From the NCBI GenBank assembly GCA_963576785.1, contig OY756150.1:1054001-1118000 (forward strand): DNA of 64,000 bases, given 5' to 3'. The notes below the pieces were generated by a model. That model searched no databases and was not told where the DNA came from. It worked only from the letters and a program-made list of their open reading frames with translations. The translations under genes were made by a program, and so were the position numbers. Positions 1-12,412 of this stretch are shown in pieces. Source of the DNA: Chlorophyllum brunneum (taxonomy: Eukaryota; Basidiomycota; Agaricomycetes; Agaricales; Agaricaceae). The number at the start of each line of letters is the position of its first letter. Within the stretch, counting starts at the first letter, position 1.

Positions 1-2016
1 ATAAGCAATCTGTTTCATCTATTGTCCGGGGGTAAGACGGTGGAAGGAAATTCCAAGATAAAACCTTACAGCTGCGCTATCTCTCATAGCTGACTCTGTC
101 ATTCCTCTCATTAGTTTACTGTCCGAAATATTCACGCTACAAAACACCTGTTAAAGCATGGCCATATTGGCATTAGTCACCGTACCCCAGAATAATTATA
201 CACGTACCAAGTTCATCACATTCTTCAGTCGTTGCTCCTGCATCGTTAAGTCCTTCTCCAACCGGTTAATCTCGAGGATCAGGTTACCGCATTCCCTGTC
301 CAGGAATTTGCTGCTCAAGTCCTTGTCGCGTTCTTCAATTCGATCCGAAGTCATCGCGGGGTTTCTGTGTTTGTGGATGAATTCGATTGTTTTTCGGAAG
401 TCGTCGAGGAGTGAGGCATAGTAAAGTTGATGGGCGCGAACAATGTGAAGGTCTTGTGTCATCTTCCATTTCCCTGTATCAATGACTTTTGATTCCTGTC
501 GTAATGATCAACTATGAAGATGATGCAGGAAATGAAAGAATACACAAACCAATTGGCATATATGTTTGTATAAGTGCTCTAGTGCTTGATCCCACGAGTA
601 CATCGCGTGCCAGATGTATGTTAGCAGAAGAAGAGTGGGGTCACTAGATTCCTGAAACATCTTCTGCCAGTAGACACTTTGACCTTCGAACTTCGAATTA
701 ATAAAACTCGCAAGTAGAGGATCATGCTCAACCTACCCGCAAACCGAATCCTGTCATGGAGCTCTTCTGCTCGCGTCGTCGGTAAATCCAAACTCGGATG
801 GTAGGAAATAATAGTGCTCCCATCAATGTTTCGGATTAAATGAACGGAGAGCAAATCCAAGCAGAGGTATCTGTCAACTGGCTGGGGTGTCATTTATACG
901 TCACTGTGTAGTAAAGGGGACCTACGGTATCGCAGTTTCAGGGGAGCTTTCGTATCAATAGACTCCTCAACTACAAGCGCTTGTTAAAACCGTCTGAAGG
1001 CGCAAAATATCACTTTACTCACAAACAGTCGACTGTGGAATTTTACCACCACCACGAGTAGATGATACAGATTCGGAAGAATTAGTATGAATGTGTCCAG
1101 AGTATGGACGAGTCGCAGCCTTGTGATCGGGCATTTTTTCGATGGAAACCGAGCGTAAGAACGTGAGCGTAATCATTAAATCTGTAGCGTAAGATTTGAG
1201 CGGTAAGAACGCATTCCTGGGTGAAATACACATACGATCACCCACTCCGGGCTGCATGTCCGCTTGGAACCGAGAAGGTATCCAATTCAGGGAAGAAGAG
1301 AAGAAGAATGGCTCGATGTTATATCTGACGGGAGTAAGGTTAGTCAGTTGAGTCCGTCAAGGGGTTGAGTGGTCACACTTGGTTCCCAGCATCTGGAGCA
1401 TTGGACCCGACATCTCTTCAACGAAGATGGCTCGTGTCTTTGATGACGGAGGGCGCTATAAATTGAGCGCCATTAGTTTGTCTCCCAGCGGGTGACAAAC
1501 GGTTCTTACCTTAGATTCTAGAATGCCCTTCCAAGTCGCCTCCTCCCCCTTTTTCCCCCGCTTGGTAGTGGTTTTTGCCGCATTAGTGAAATACCCGTGA
1601 TCGTCGATGTCGAGATGATGACAGACACAATCTTTATCGGACACGTGCTGAATGGCTTCTGTAATTTTACTCTTCTGCACCTGCGCATTGGTCCAGTTCG
1701 GAAATCGTGACTCTGGGTACCCTTTCCAGCAATTGTCGCAGTTTGTGTGGTCACAAAGGTCGGGGATGGGTGGTTTCCCGGCATCCATAAGTTTCATTTG
1801 GTCAATATTCAGTTCTATGTCTGCTGTCAGAAATACATGGGGCAAAACTATGGGATGGTACGCCGCCCGCTCACCGTCATCAATGTCAACCCACGGCCAA
1901 GGAGCCGACGGTGCCGCATGCCGGAAGGATGGTGATGGCAATGAACTTCCTCTGCGCTCATGCATGTGAGAAGATGAAGAATTTTGAGTCGATAAAGTCT
2001 GCTGAGAAGGAAACAT
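1..2016 (-). CDS. CorA-like membrane protein A (3' end cut off by window)
   Basis: This is a multi-exon gene whose C-terminus lies beyond base 1. It aligns exon by exon with the gene at 7230-9769. From the N-terminus it shows a low-complexity start, the shared motif APSAPWPWVD, a Cys/His cluster CDHTNCDNCW near 1740-1770, the segment SGPMLQMLGTKC, a core domain (VYWQKMFQ, then WHAMYSWDQALEHLY), and a long helical region ending RLKNVMNLV at about 196-462. The window ends in an exon that begins KQIAY, just before the membrane segments and GMN motif seen in the paralogue. CorA-family proteins are Mg2+ and related metal channels with a long cytosolic helix before two membrane helices. Transport function is inferred from the paralogue only. 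The start at 2016 is the first ATG of the open frame and is unconfirmed. Confidence 0.75.
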
Positions 2017-4252
2017 CGAACAAGCGTTAGGGAATGGCGATGGTGGCAGCGAAGGGAAGAGCGCCTTAGCTCATGCCCGATGGCAAGGCTTTATGTGACC
2101 GAATAGACGCCGGCTTCCCTGGCACAATTTGCACGCCGATAGTTCTGTTGATTGACGCCAAGTCCAGAATCCAGAAGGCCATATTGGGGCTGGCATGATA
2201 CAGCCGCCATGGAAGGTTAGTCCAATAGAGTTGATGCTGATCGGAGGTTATAATTAGACCCATCCCAAAAATTGGGTGCACAGTAATTGAGTGTTCATCC
2301 TCGTATGACGGTGGACGACGAGTGTTTGGGTCAGACTCGAGAAGTTTCCATTAAAACAGATTAAATGTTCTTCGTTGACTCCCCGCGCACGGAATCACTT
2401 CAATCAGCCCATGAAATCCCGGGGACACCGGCACCTTGAATGTCACGCATTTGTCCCATCAGGGATTGTAAAAATACGTGTGTCCTGCCATATGCCCGGC
2501 CACCGAACACTTTCTCTGTCCAGGGAATCTATGTAAACATTTCCCCCAGCGCGTGGCGGGACGCCGTAAAGAGAGGTGGTAGCATGGTGAGTCTCCCTTA
2601 AACGTGGGGGATAAAGCCCAAGTGTACCCTGCCACATTGCCGAAGTCAGTTTGAAAGTCAGATTATCCGAGTGATTGCAGATTTTGCCTCATGGCTTGTT
2701 CAAAAATGACAGTAACGTCCGAGCATCCCGCCGCCCAAACGTCCAAGGTCAGTATCCATAATGAATACCATGATCACCGCCGTCCACACCATGGGGTCCT
2801 GATTTATGGTCTCGGGGTTGTTGTGCTGGCTCTAGCGGGGCGCCTGAACTCGGCGCTTATCGATTGACGCTGTGAATCTCCAACGACTTACCTTTCCCAG
2901 CCCCTTCTATATTACCGTTTTATGTTCTCATTTCAAGAGTGGCAAAAATCGCCTTTGCCTCTATCTCTGCCCAGCGACTCGACTCGAGCTGTGGTCACAC
3001 TCCGCTACCTCCCCAACTATTCACAACCCCGTCAAGCCACCGGGATAGGCCTGTATTCCAGCCCTTCACAGTTTCCCATAAGCGGCTGGGATCATTGCCA
3101 AGGACACTCTTTCCGTCGCTGCCAGCAGACCAAATCTATTCCCTGTCTGCAACAAGAGGATATGTACTAGGTTGTACCCGACGGAAGGCATCCTGACCGC
3201 TGGTTTCAGGTCACCTGAGATCAGCGGGAAAGGTCTGTGTCTGCGCTATCGCTCGTCGAATCTCTCTCTCACGGGTCCCTGCAACCCCGAAGGGAAGGAG
3301 GCCAGAGCCAACCCAGGGGGGGACTCTATACATAAGGTCGCATACATACAGTGAAATGATCGGGCAAGGGACATGGCAGGGAAAAGAAAGGAAAACGAGC
3401 AAACCCCGGGCCCATGGCACACGCGGGAGAATCAGAGATTGCAAAGATCACGTTTAGTGATGTGGTTTATAAAGTAAGTTGATGTACCATGAATGTAGGG
3501 ATTGTGATAATGTTGAGGCTGGGCCTCATGACAAACCCATCTCCGTACGTAACTACTGAAGCGCTTTCATGGAGTAGCTCGTGGCTGTTTAATTTCGATC
3601 CCACCGCCACATACCCTCAGAATCCATGATTAATGGCTCGGTATAGTCATTGAGGCTGACCATCATATTATGCAGTGCGATCATGCACGCAGAGATCCCC
3701 CTCATATCAAGTGCTACAACCATGCTTCCAATGTTCTATCAAGTGTTCTGAATCTCCGACTCGCGTAAGTGGAAGCGAAGAGAACGGCTGGTCCACAGCC
3801 GTGCAACGAGCTGGCAATGCTGAAGACACCCCCCCTGGCCAAGATGTACCTCTTATAGATGGCAAGCCCTCGTCCAACACTCCCGGATCCCGCAGTTCCT
3901 GCCTTCATCTTATAGGCTTCCGGTCGGTGGAGAAAGCTCGGAGATATTTCCGCCATCAACTTGTTCCGAAATTAATGAATATGTACCAAATTTCATGACC
4001 AAAAACGTTGTTCTCCTGATGTCGTGGTGAGGTCCGTTATTACGGAAACCGGAAGAAGCATGAAGTTGAAGCCTCAAGGCCTCAAGAGGCAGCAGTATAT
4101 ATTTCCCTTGGTTAATTCAAGCAGCCAGATTCGTGTGACAGGGATCAACTAGTTGAGGAAATTACAATCAAGACTGGGAGACACAAGTACATCTCTGTTT
4201 CTGACCCCAGCCCACAAACACCTGCATCGAGCCTTACAGCAATACTGCTATC
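2017..4252. other. Gene-poor stretch, no supported gene
   Basis: Only short, unrelated reading frames occur here and none resembles a known family. One candidate first exon starts with ATG at 3413 on the plus strand. It encodes about 20 residues (MAHAGESEIAKITFSDVVYK) and runs straight into a good donor, GTAAGT, near 3473, but no convincing downstream exon was found. The stretch probably holds the promoter of the CorA-like gene A on its left side and decayed sequence on the right, next to the RPP1 relic. Confidence 0.5.
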
Positions 4253-5551
4253 ATGTACTTCGACCTCAATGTCCCATATCACAAACCCCCATAATCCAGG
4301 ACAACACAAAGGGAAAAGCAAGGCAAGATAAAATCTTAACTTCTTCCCGGGGGGAAGTAATCGAGACACATGGAGATCTTCTCATCCACTGGTGTGTCCA
4401 GACATCGACCCGCTATCAAAAACATCTGACTGAGTTCAGTAGGATACACTGTCATTGGTTTTGCACACATTGCACAAGCGCATCGAGAGGACGCACGTCA
4501 AAATTTTGGATAGCCTCCTCCCCCTGCGACTTCGGAAACGCGGTGGTATCAAATGGCCAAACAGCATTGGATGAAGACAGCGATAAAGGCTTCGGTTTGG
4601 CATGCTTTCCTCTACTTTTTGTACCCACTGCGACGCTATAGATTAATGCCAACATACCTCCTTTCGATGCATACGACATAATCGTCTTATTCCAACAACC
4701 CATCGATATACCTTCTCTCACTCCTGTTTACCAACAAGTCAGCCCTCACCTCTCACCCTCACCGCCCATATCATTGCTCTACCTCTCACCCTCCTTTCAC
4801 ATAAAGTACACTCTTGCCCAGGCTCCCATCAAAAATGGTTCGGTATCTGAAGTCAACCATGTTGGTGCTCTCAGAGGCGAACATGGCATTGGGGTAATGG
4901 AGCCGGAGTAGGTGAAATGGGAGTATCAGCAAAAAGAATTGGCGGACTGCGCGAACTCGTGAGTGCGACGAAGGGCAAGGGATTGTTATTCAGTGGTGGA
5001 GTTGCTTCAAGTGACGATTTACGCGCACCAAGAGATATTGACAATTTGTACCAGGCTCGCACATTTGTCACCACACCTTGATCGATAACGCTCATCTACA
5101 ACCATGGCAGACTCATCACGCCCGGCCCACCTCAAGATACTGGTCATGCTATGTCAACAACAAGGACAAAGTCACTCATTCTGCGTTGCACATTAGAGCT
5201 ATTAGAGCTATTAGTCTCTTCCACCGCGTCTACCAACTATTCGAGAACACAGAAACACGAAGAACTTATCGAGCTATCTTCTCTGAATCCCAGCTTGAAA
5301 TCCCTTGGTCCTCAGATCAAATCAATACCACAGAACCAGCTCCCACGGACATGGAAAAGGCCACTCTTCAACCTCCGACGGTAGCCATCTCTGATTCAGC
5401 AACAGCTCCGACTTTTAAAAAACGCGCCAGAGAAGACGCAATTTCCAGCGCGAACCCAGTTAAAAACGACCAAATCACGATAACGTCGATATACGATAAG
5501 CAAAGCGGAAAAAGAATCAAGATCGGAACCCGACCGCCGCGCGGTCGGTTT
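4253..5551 (+). pseudogene. RPP1-like relic (RNase P/MRP p30 subunit)
   Basis: Pieces of an RPP1/Rpp30 protein occur in the right order but in different frames. They are a start MYFDLNVP at 4253, GYTVIGFAHIAQA from 4439, DEDSDKGFGL near 4570, AYDIIVLF near 4670, LTAHIIALPLTL near 4765, SAKRIGGLRELV then KGKGLLFSGG and DLRAPRDIDNL at about 4911-5060 followed by a TGA at 5079, and ETRRTYRAIFSESQLEIP then KKRARED near 5250-5440. Rpp30 proteins form a TIM barrel in RNase P and RNase MRP, which process tRNA and rRNA precursors, and end in a basic tail. Several frame changes and stops cannot all be explained by introns with good splice sites, so this reads as a decayed extra copy. A heavily spliced gene is the weaker alternative. 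Confidence 0.62.
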
Positions 5552-7229
5552 TCGCATCGCCTTCTCTTCGCGTCCCCGGTGGCTTCGATTCCTCACGTTT
5601 TATTCAATAAACCCTATCAAATAGGTCCGAAGCTTGGTATATTCCAACCGGACAAACCATTTCGCCATCGAGTCAGCGCGGGCGGATGGAAATGGAGAAG
5701 TTTATTACCCAAGACACACCACTACGGTGCATTGACTGTGAACTGGAACCGGCGTAGGGTAATAGTCCTCAGTGTAATGACGTCAGTAAAACCGTGGAAT
5801 AAAGATATATGGTTTAAAGGTAGGTCATACTTCTCATTTGATCGCAACTAGACAACGAATCGAAATCGGTGTTAGGTATGTGGGTGGGTAGGGTTTAGGG
5901 GTAAGGCAGAGGATAGCCCACTCACCACCCTGTGAAACACAGGTCCAAGAACACGCCACTGCTGTATAAATTGAGTACGACAATAATAGCCGAACGTCAT
6001 TTAGTGAGATGCACAGGAAGAGTCACAGCAGTACGTACCTGAATGAACCCTCCCAAAGACTTCCGCCACACATGCAGAATAATACTGGACCCTGTGAGCT
6101 GTGGCTATCGCCCCTGAACCGTAATCTAGCATGGACATGTAATACCCAACATGAGAGATCGTGCAGACGTGGGGTGCGCTTCCGGTGTAGTTTCCCGAGT
6201 GGCTACGAGCCTCGTATTCCAGTGCATAACGTGCAAAATGCTCTGATGGTCCTGGTTTGGATCATCTATCTTCTTCATTATTTGCTCTTCCATCCATGGC
6301 ATAACCATCCTTAATTGAGCAACACATGCAATTATCCCCCCTACCGAACCCCATCAGTGATTCTGATAGAACAACAACGGGTTGGCACAATCAACTTCCA
6401 AATATCCACAACAAGAAAAAAAGTGAAAAGATCCAGTGGTCCATCCGATCCCAATACAACAATTATAAAACAGGGCATAGACGAGACAAAATAGCATGAG
6501 TGGAGGCACGGAGCCTATTATTGTCTACACCTGAGTGATGAATTAGTGGCAAGAAGACAAGAAAACACACAGATGCACATAAGTAGACGACGGAGATGAA
6601 AAAACCAGGTAGTTAAGCTATGTATTACACGAGATGCGAAACTACGAGATCGGCTGTGTATGTGCCCTTCGTCGTTTGATATTACTGGGATACTAAACTG
6701 ATTTATATGATGCGCATATCTGAATCTTTGGACCTTTGTATCGGGGGGCTCTTGCATCTGCGTGTTCCTAGGCGGCCCGTGTTTTGTCTATGTGCGGTAT
6801 TGGGATATAGCTGCTTTGGGCTTTAGGGACGGGTCTAATTGTGTATATAGCCTTGGCCCTGGCCCATCACATTTGTGTTGATTTGACGTCACTTTGCTTC
6901 ATAAGTAAATCACAGCCCTACAGCTCCTGCATTTACTTTATTATTCTGGCAGATATGGGCACCACAATTTGTCCCGAGATAAATGATCGAACATATGACC
7001 AAAACAGTAATTTCTGATTTCGTAGTTTTTGAAACTAAATTTAGAAGCCGCGGGACAACAGCAGTTATATGCAAACAACCGAATCTGCGATTAAAAATAT
7101 AACAGGCATCAACTAGTGGAATTAAATAGAACTAACAAGTCAACTATGGCAACCAAGACAGTGAGATATAGGTACATCTGAGCAGATGATACTTATGTGA
7201 TATGATGGTCCAAAGTCCTCATGCCTACC
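5552..7229. other. Intergenic, AT-rich, no supported gene
   Basis: The open frame of the RPP1 relic runs on to 5851 without recognisable content. The rest is AT-rich and holds only short frames below 105 codons with no family resemblance. The right end includes the 3' flank of the CorA-like gene B. Confidence 0.5.
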
Positions 7230-9769
7230 TCACAGTACCTTCTTTTCTCTGTGTACATGAGTATGATCATGAACTGGAGATTTATCTCCTATGGCGCCAT
7301 TACCGTTCCCACCTTTCTTCGTCTTCTGATCTCCTCCTTTCTCTCTCAAGCCCAAAAAGCTCAAAACGAGTAAGATAGGCCAGCCAAGACGTAGATAGAA
7401 TGGGTAGCCTTTAGGGAGGATGTATTGAGATTGGAAGGCAATAATGATCCAGATGGTTGCGATTGTCATTCCGAGAGCTGCCCCGACGTAGTGAGGGAGT
7501 GTACCCTTGGCACCAGGACTGATTTCTTTGACGTTCATCCCGAAGACGGCCTAAAGTGCTTAGTTAAGCCCAGAGAAAAACGAAGAGTGAGGGGTGGCCA
7601 CATACGGCGACGAAAGAGGATGGGAGGAAGATCATTGTTAAATAGGCAATTTGTTTCATCTGGAGAGAAAGATCGTTAGCGGAATTGTTGTGGGTTCTGG
7701 ACCTGGGTCAACATACGGCTTGAATAACGTCAGCCTAGACAGTTCGTGTGAATGGTTTTTGCGACGTACCTGCACTATCACGAACAGCAGCCTCCGTCAT
7801 TTTCTGCATTCTTCTACTATCATCAATGTTGACACTGCTGAACACCTTCGGGATTGTCAGAAAATTGAAAAACTGCCACGACGACGACCACTAACAAGGT
7901 TCATGACGTTCTTCAACCGTTTGTCTTGCATCTTCCTGCTCATGTCCAGCCTCCTGATCTCGTGTAACAGCATGTTACACTCCCGCTTCAACATCCCCTC
8001 TGTCCTTTCCTTTTCTTCTTCCGTCATCCCCATCAACGCCGGGCTGGGAGTATCTAAAATAAATTGAACGCTCTTCCGGAAACTTTCCAGAAGTGAGGAA
8101 TAGTGTAACTGGTGTGCGCGAATTACATGAAGTTCAGTCGTCATACGCATCTCGTTCGTTTCAATAACTTGCGTTTCCTGCGGAAAAAATGTCAAGTCAG
8201 CACAGCACAAAGAAAAATGTCAGGTCGAAAAAAAAAAAGACGTACGAGCGTACAAATATGAGTGTACAGGTTTTCCAGTGCCTCGTCCCACGCGTACATA
8301 GCATGCCATAGGAAAGTGAGCAGTACAAATGTCGGGTCGGACGATTTCTGGAACATTTTTTGCCAATAGACGCTTTGACCTATTATTCACGACAGGGCAT
8401 TTAGTCGGAAGAACGCTATGAGCACAACAGTACGGACGGACGGACCTGCGAATCGGATACGTTGTCGAAGATCTTTGGCCGTTGTCGTCGGTAGGGGCAA
8501 ATTGGGGTGATAGGAGATAATGGTATTGCCTTCGGTGCTGCGGATCAAATGGATGGAAAGAAGGTCCAGGACGAGGAGTTGGCCACCTATGAAATTAAAT
8601 CATTAATTTTAGCCGCGGCCGCTGAAGCCGTAGTATCTTACTTGAGGACAGTGGTAAAGGGGCCTGTGTGTCAATCATCATCTCGCCTATAACATCGGAT
8701 GTTGATGAGCGATCGAATATACGGAGAGTTAACAGGAATCCACCGACTTAGAGTAGATGGTTTAGCGGACGCTTTTGAATCTGTCGATTTTCGACGGGCC
8801 GAGGCGTCCATGAGGACCGCATCGGTGTCATTTGGCATAGAACGTAGGAAAGTCAGACATATCGTTATGTCTGGAAGGCGGTGTTGGAATTTTTTTTCTC
8901 CGTGGAGAGCGTAAAATACTCACGATCACCCTTGGCATGTTGTGGATCTTCCTGGTAGCGCGACGGGATCCAATTGAGCGAGGAAGACCAGAAGAAAGGT
9001 TCGATGTTGAACCTGGTTGAACGACGGATGTCAGTGACCTATTTTTAGTTGTGGATTCTGGGCTAACAATTCGACGGCCCCAATGGGGATAAAATATAGA
9101 GATATTGTGCAAAAAATAATGGAGCACGAAGTGACGGTTTGGAGATATTGGAGAGAATACACTTACTTGGCTCCTAGCATTTGTAGCACAGGACCAGATA
9201 AGTTTTCAATGAATACAGCCCTCACGCGAAGGTTCGGCGGGCGCTACAACACAGCATGAGCCGGCGAAGGCGACGAAATGGGTTAGACAAATTAACGTAC
9301 TTCGTCAGCGATGAAGTCCTTCCAGCTTTCTTCTATATTGTCCTTTGTAACCACCGTCTCCTCCGCATTACTGAATCTACCCCGAACATCTACGTCCACG
9401 TAATACAATTTGCACGGCACCTCTGGGTCGTAGTCCTCGACCGCTTTTAGAATTTTGCTCTTCCTAACCTGGCCCTTTGTCCAATTGGGGAAGCGAGATT
9501 TGGGATAAGTTTTCCAGCATTTTCCATTACAATGTGTGTGGTCGCAGAGAGGGGGGACCGGAGGAAGTTCGGAAGTCAGCTGTTTTTTGTTGACCTCTAG
9601 AAAGCATCCAAAGTTGTTAGAAGGGCAGGACAGCGGGTGGAACCTGCTTACCATCGCTAAGGTCCACCCAAGGCCAGGGTGCCGAAGGCGCTGCGTGGCG
9701 ATGAGACGGATTAGGGATGCGAGCCGGATCCTCCGTATATGAAATGTCAAGGGGGTCGGGTCGCCTCAT
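7230..9769 (-). CDS. CorA-like membrane protein B
   Basis: This multi-exon gene encodes roughly 590 residues. Start ATG 9769 gives MRRPDPLDIS and reaches APSAPWPWVD before a first intron at 9597-9651. The order is a Cys/His cluster CDHTHCNGKCW (about residue 57), FPNWTKGQVRKSKI, SGPVLQMLGAK, FNIEPFFWSSSLNWIPSRYQE, VYWQKMFQ, a long helical region ending RLKNVMNLV, QIAYLTMIFLPSSFVA, then the CorA hallmark GMN within AVFGMNVKEI, a second hydrophobic helix and a basic tail ending at 7230. The GMN loop followed by a final membrane helix is the CorA selectivity-filter layout, so a divalent metal channel or transporter in a membrane is the best guess. Around 8690-8760 the frame needs an intron whose donor I could not place. 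It is divergently arranged with the ArsB-type permease. Confidence 0.82.
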
Positions 9770-10318
9770 GTCTGGAGGAGTAGATATGGATGGTGGTGGG
9801 GGTTAGCAAGGATAGCTCCGCGCAACGATGCTTATGTCGAGGAAGAAGACGCTGGGGAGCTGTCGTTGATGTGACTGGCTGCTGGGAAGCGCCCATGTCG
9901 GTGTTGGCCTGGATGGCATCGACATGAGGCGCTTGAGGCAGTGCTCGTATGTGCTAATGTGGCGTTCTCTTCTATTTCCGTATGGCCGTCTCGTGGGATA
10001 CTTCGGAGAATCGACCCACAACTCTGCCACTCCCTCGTCACTGCCCCCATTATATATCATAGTCCAGCTGTTGTTTGGGGCGGTCCTCTTGTCCAAACCC
10101 CCAATAAACACCTCTGTGCGTCTGTGTCATAATAGCCACAATTTAATTGTTTCTGAATCATATATAGGGCTGGTAACGCCCACCCAATATTAAAAAGAAC
10201 CAACTCAGCTGCGACCAACGCATTCCCATCGCCTCGTGCTCTGAATCTCCTCTTTCTTCCTGCAACGTATACCCACTTTCTCCGCCTCCGTCTTGATTGA
10301 CCCTGAATACCCTTCGCG
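9770..10318. promoter_or_regulatory. Divergent promoter region between CorA-like B and permease
   Basis: The two genes are transcribed away from each other from this stretch of about 550 bp. A minus-strand frame of 102 codons (9803-10111) crosses it but has no family resemblance and lacks the splice context needed to extend the CorA-like gene, so I do not call it a gene. A shared promoter is inferred from the arrangement only. Confidence 0.4.
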
Positions 10319-12090
10319 ATGGCAAATATCGACCGATTCTCAATAGTCACACTCATATTCTTCTTCCTCGAAACCATTTTCGTCATCCAGCCAGTCAAGA
10401 TTCCAATACGATTGCCATATCTTGGACGCCAGCGCATCCCAATTGACCTAAATACAGCGCCCATCCTCACTATTGCTATCCTATGGGCTTCTCAGTGCCT
10501 GGGCCCCCAACAGATCCGCGATGGAATCGTTGGCACTGGTATGTGACTTTTTTACTTGGCATCGCTCCTCACCCGCCAACAATGTCCTCTTTGAAATATA
10601 CAGCTGGCATCAAACCTTACAACATCCTGATCCTTTTTATCTCCCTTGCATATATGGCAATCACGCTTGACATCACTGGAATCCTCCAAGCAGCCGCTTT
10701 TTGGGTCAGCAACCGTGGGGGCAGCAATGGACGCAAGCTCTACTTGTATTTCTACATCATGCTTACCCTCATTAGCATGATTCTCGGAAATGATCCCGTT
10801 ATCCTCTCTGGGACCGTTTTCCTCGTTTACTACACGGCTGCCACACACTTGCAACCCCTCGCGTGGTTAATGTCCGAGTTCGCAGCCGCCAACACGGCCA
10901 GTATGGTGCTCTTCGTTGGGAACCCCACGAATGTCGTCATTTGCGAAGGTTTCGCTATCAACAACGCTGGTTTCACTGCCTATACCATCTTACCATTCGT
11001 GGCGTGTAACCTCTTCTGTTTTGTTGCGCTGGCTATCCAATTCAGGGACGCGAAATTTGTCCCACGGAAGCTCAACATCACTGGACAACTTGATGTCCGT
11101 TCAGTCCTCCGTGATCCCGTCGGGGCAATTGTTGGCACTATCGTTTTGGGTAGTTGTTTGATTGTCGTCCTGGTTCTGAGCTTCCTCCATATCGATGTAT
11201 GGAAGATCATCCTCCCTTTCGCCGTCTTTAAATTCCTGTTCGACATGAGTTGGGATCATTTCCGATTTGTTACAGGTCGCCTCTCGGATCGGGATTCAAC
11301 AGCTGAAGAGGAAGCCGTTAGGCATGCCATTCAACGTGCCACTACGGAAACCGACATGGCCAAATCTGATGCACCCGATCGTGAATCAACTTTGGTCGCG
11401 GAAACCCAAGCCAAAGCTCCAGGAAGCATTTTGACGAAAATCCCACCTCCTATCCTACCTACCAGCAGCTCTTCATCCACCCTCCACCGCGAACCCATGC
11501 CCGAGACGAAATCCTCTCCAGAACCTCTAGATCCCAATCCCTTTGCCCCCTTACGCGCCTACTTTTCCCAAAAATACAACTCCCTTGCCGCACATTTCCC
11601 AACATTCTTCACTGCCCTTCCTCGGCTCCCCTTCGGCCTAATACCTTTCGCCTTTTCGCAGTTCATTCTGATCGAAGCCTTGACACGGCAAGGTTGGATA
11701 GATGTTTTTGGCAGATGGTTAGCCATCGCCTCCGGCGGTAAAATGTTCCCAGCAATTTGGCTCGTGGGTGTCATGGGAGTTATCCTGTGTAATATTGCCG
11801 GTACCAATATTGGTGCCACGATCTTTCTCACAAAAATCATTCATCAAGCGCATTTTGATCCACCGGCGGAGAGGGGAGCTGCTATCGCACTTGCTGTTGC
11901 AAGTAATATCGGTGCCGTCAGTTTCACGTTCTCCGCGAGTCTTGCTGGGTTGTTATGGAAGACGATATTGCATCAGAAAGGTATCAAAGTGAAACAGTGG
12001 CAGTTTGCAAAGTGGAATTCGTTACCACTACTTGTGATGACTACTGTGGGATTGGCTATCGTGTCTGCAGAAATGGCAGTGCTATATTGA
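10319..12090 (+). CDS. ArsB/NhaD-type permease (ion transporter superfamily)
   Basis: There are two exons, 10319-10538 and 10604-12090, joined through GTATGT...TACAG, giving 568 residues. The N-terminus MANIDRFSIVTLIFFFLETIF is already a membrane helix and about 11-12 hydrophobic segments follow. Family signatures include GNDPVILSGTVFLVYYT, FVGNPTNVVICEGFAI, and the mirrored second half with CNIAGTNIGATIFLTKII and ASNIGAVSFTFSASLAGLLWKTIL. These pseudo-repeated halves with NPTN and AGTNIG re-entrant motifs are typical of the ArsB/NhaD/CitM group of secondary transporters for arsenite, Na+/H+ or carboxylates. A hydrophilic loop of about 110 residues (11280-11560, Ser/Pro/Glu-rich) separates the halves. 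The substrate cannot be read from sequence. A longer open frame beginning at 10483 is just exon 2 read through the intron. Confidence 0.88.
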
Positions 12091-12412
12091 GTTGATAGAC
12101 GATGGATGGTAGCAAAAAATTGGTTTTTTTTTTGTTTGGGGGGGGGGGGATGGATAGGATGTATACCGCCACATATAGATTTAAGACTTAACGCTTATAC
12201 CTACTTTCATATTTCTTTCCTTTACCATTATGAATCTATGTATCAGAGAAGAACAAATACATCGATCATTTGAGAATATTTGTGGCTGTGTTGATTTGTG
12301 TTGGAAACTCGCGTATGCGCAACACCAGGTTTTGCTGTCAACATCCCCAACAAGGTCAGTTTCAATTTTGTGTTTTCCCCCGTTCAACCACTCTAAATGA
12401 ATGTCAACTTAG
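12091..12412. other. Intergenic spacer with T-run and G-run
   Basis: The 3' flank of the permease holds a run of about 10 T followed closely by a run of 11 G at 12122-12149. The rest should be the 5' flank of the Asterix gene. No gene is visible. Confidence 0.5.

Noticed and set aside
3413..3472. Single exon MAHAGESEIAKITFSDVVYK with GTAAGT donor
   Set aside because: No acceptable next exon was found, so it is mentioned only in the gap entry.
5078..5851. A 257-codon plus-strand frame as an independent gene
   Set aside because: Its middle part (ETRRTYRAIFSESQLEIP, KKRARED) is the C-terminal end of the RPP1 relic, and the rest has no family resemblance.
10483..10603. Permease gene start at 10483
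   Set aside because: This is intron sequence read through. ATG 10319 with a clean GT-AG intron gives a proper first membrane helix and keeps frame.
12122..12149. T-run and G-run as a possible telomere-like or mobile-element end
   Set aside because: No repeat unit, inverted repeat or target duplication is seen; it is simple-sequence DNA.
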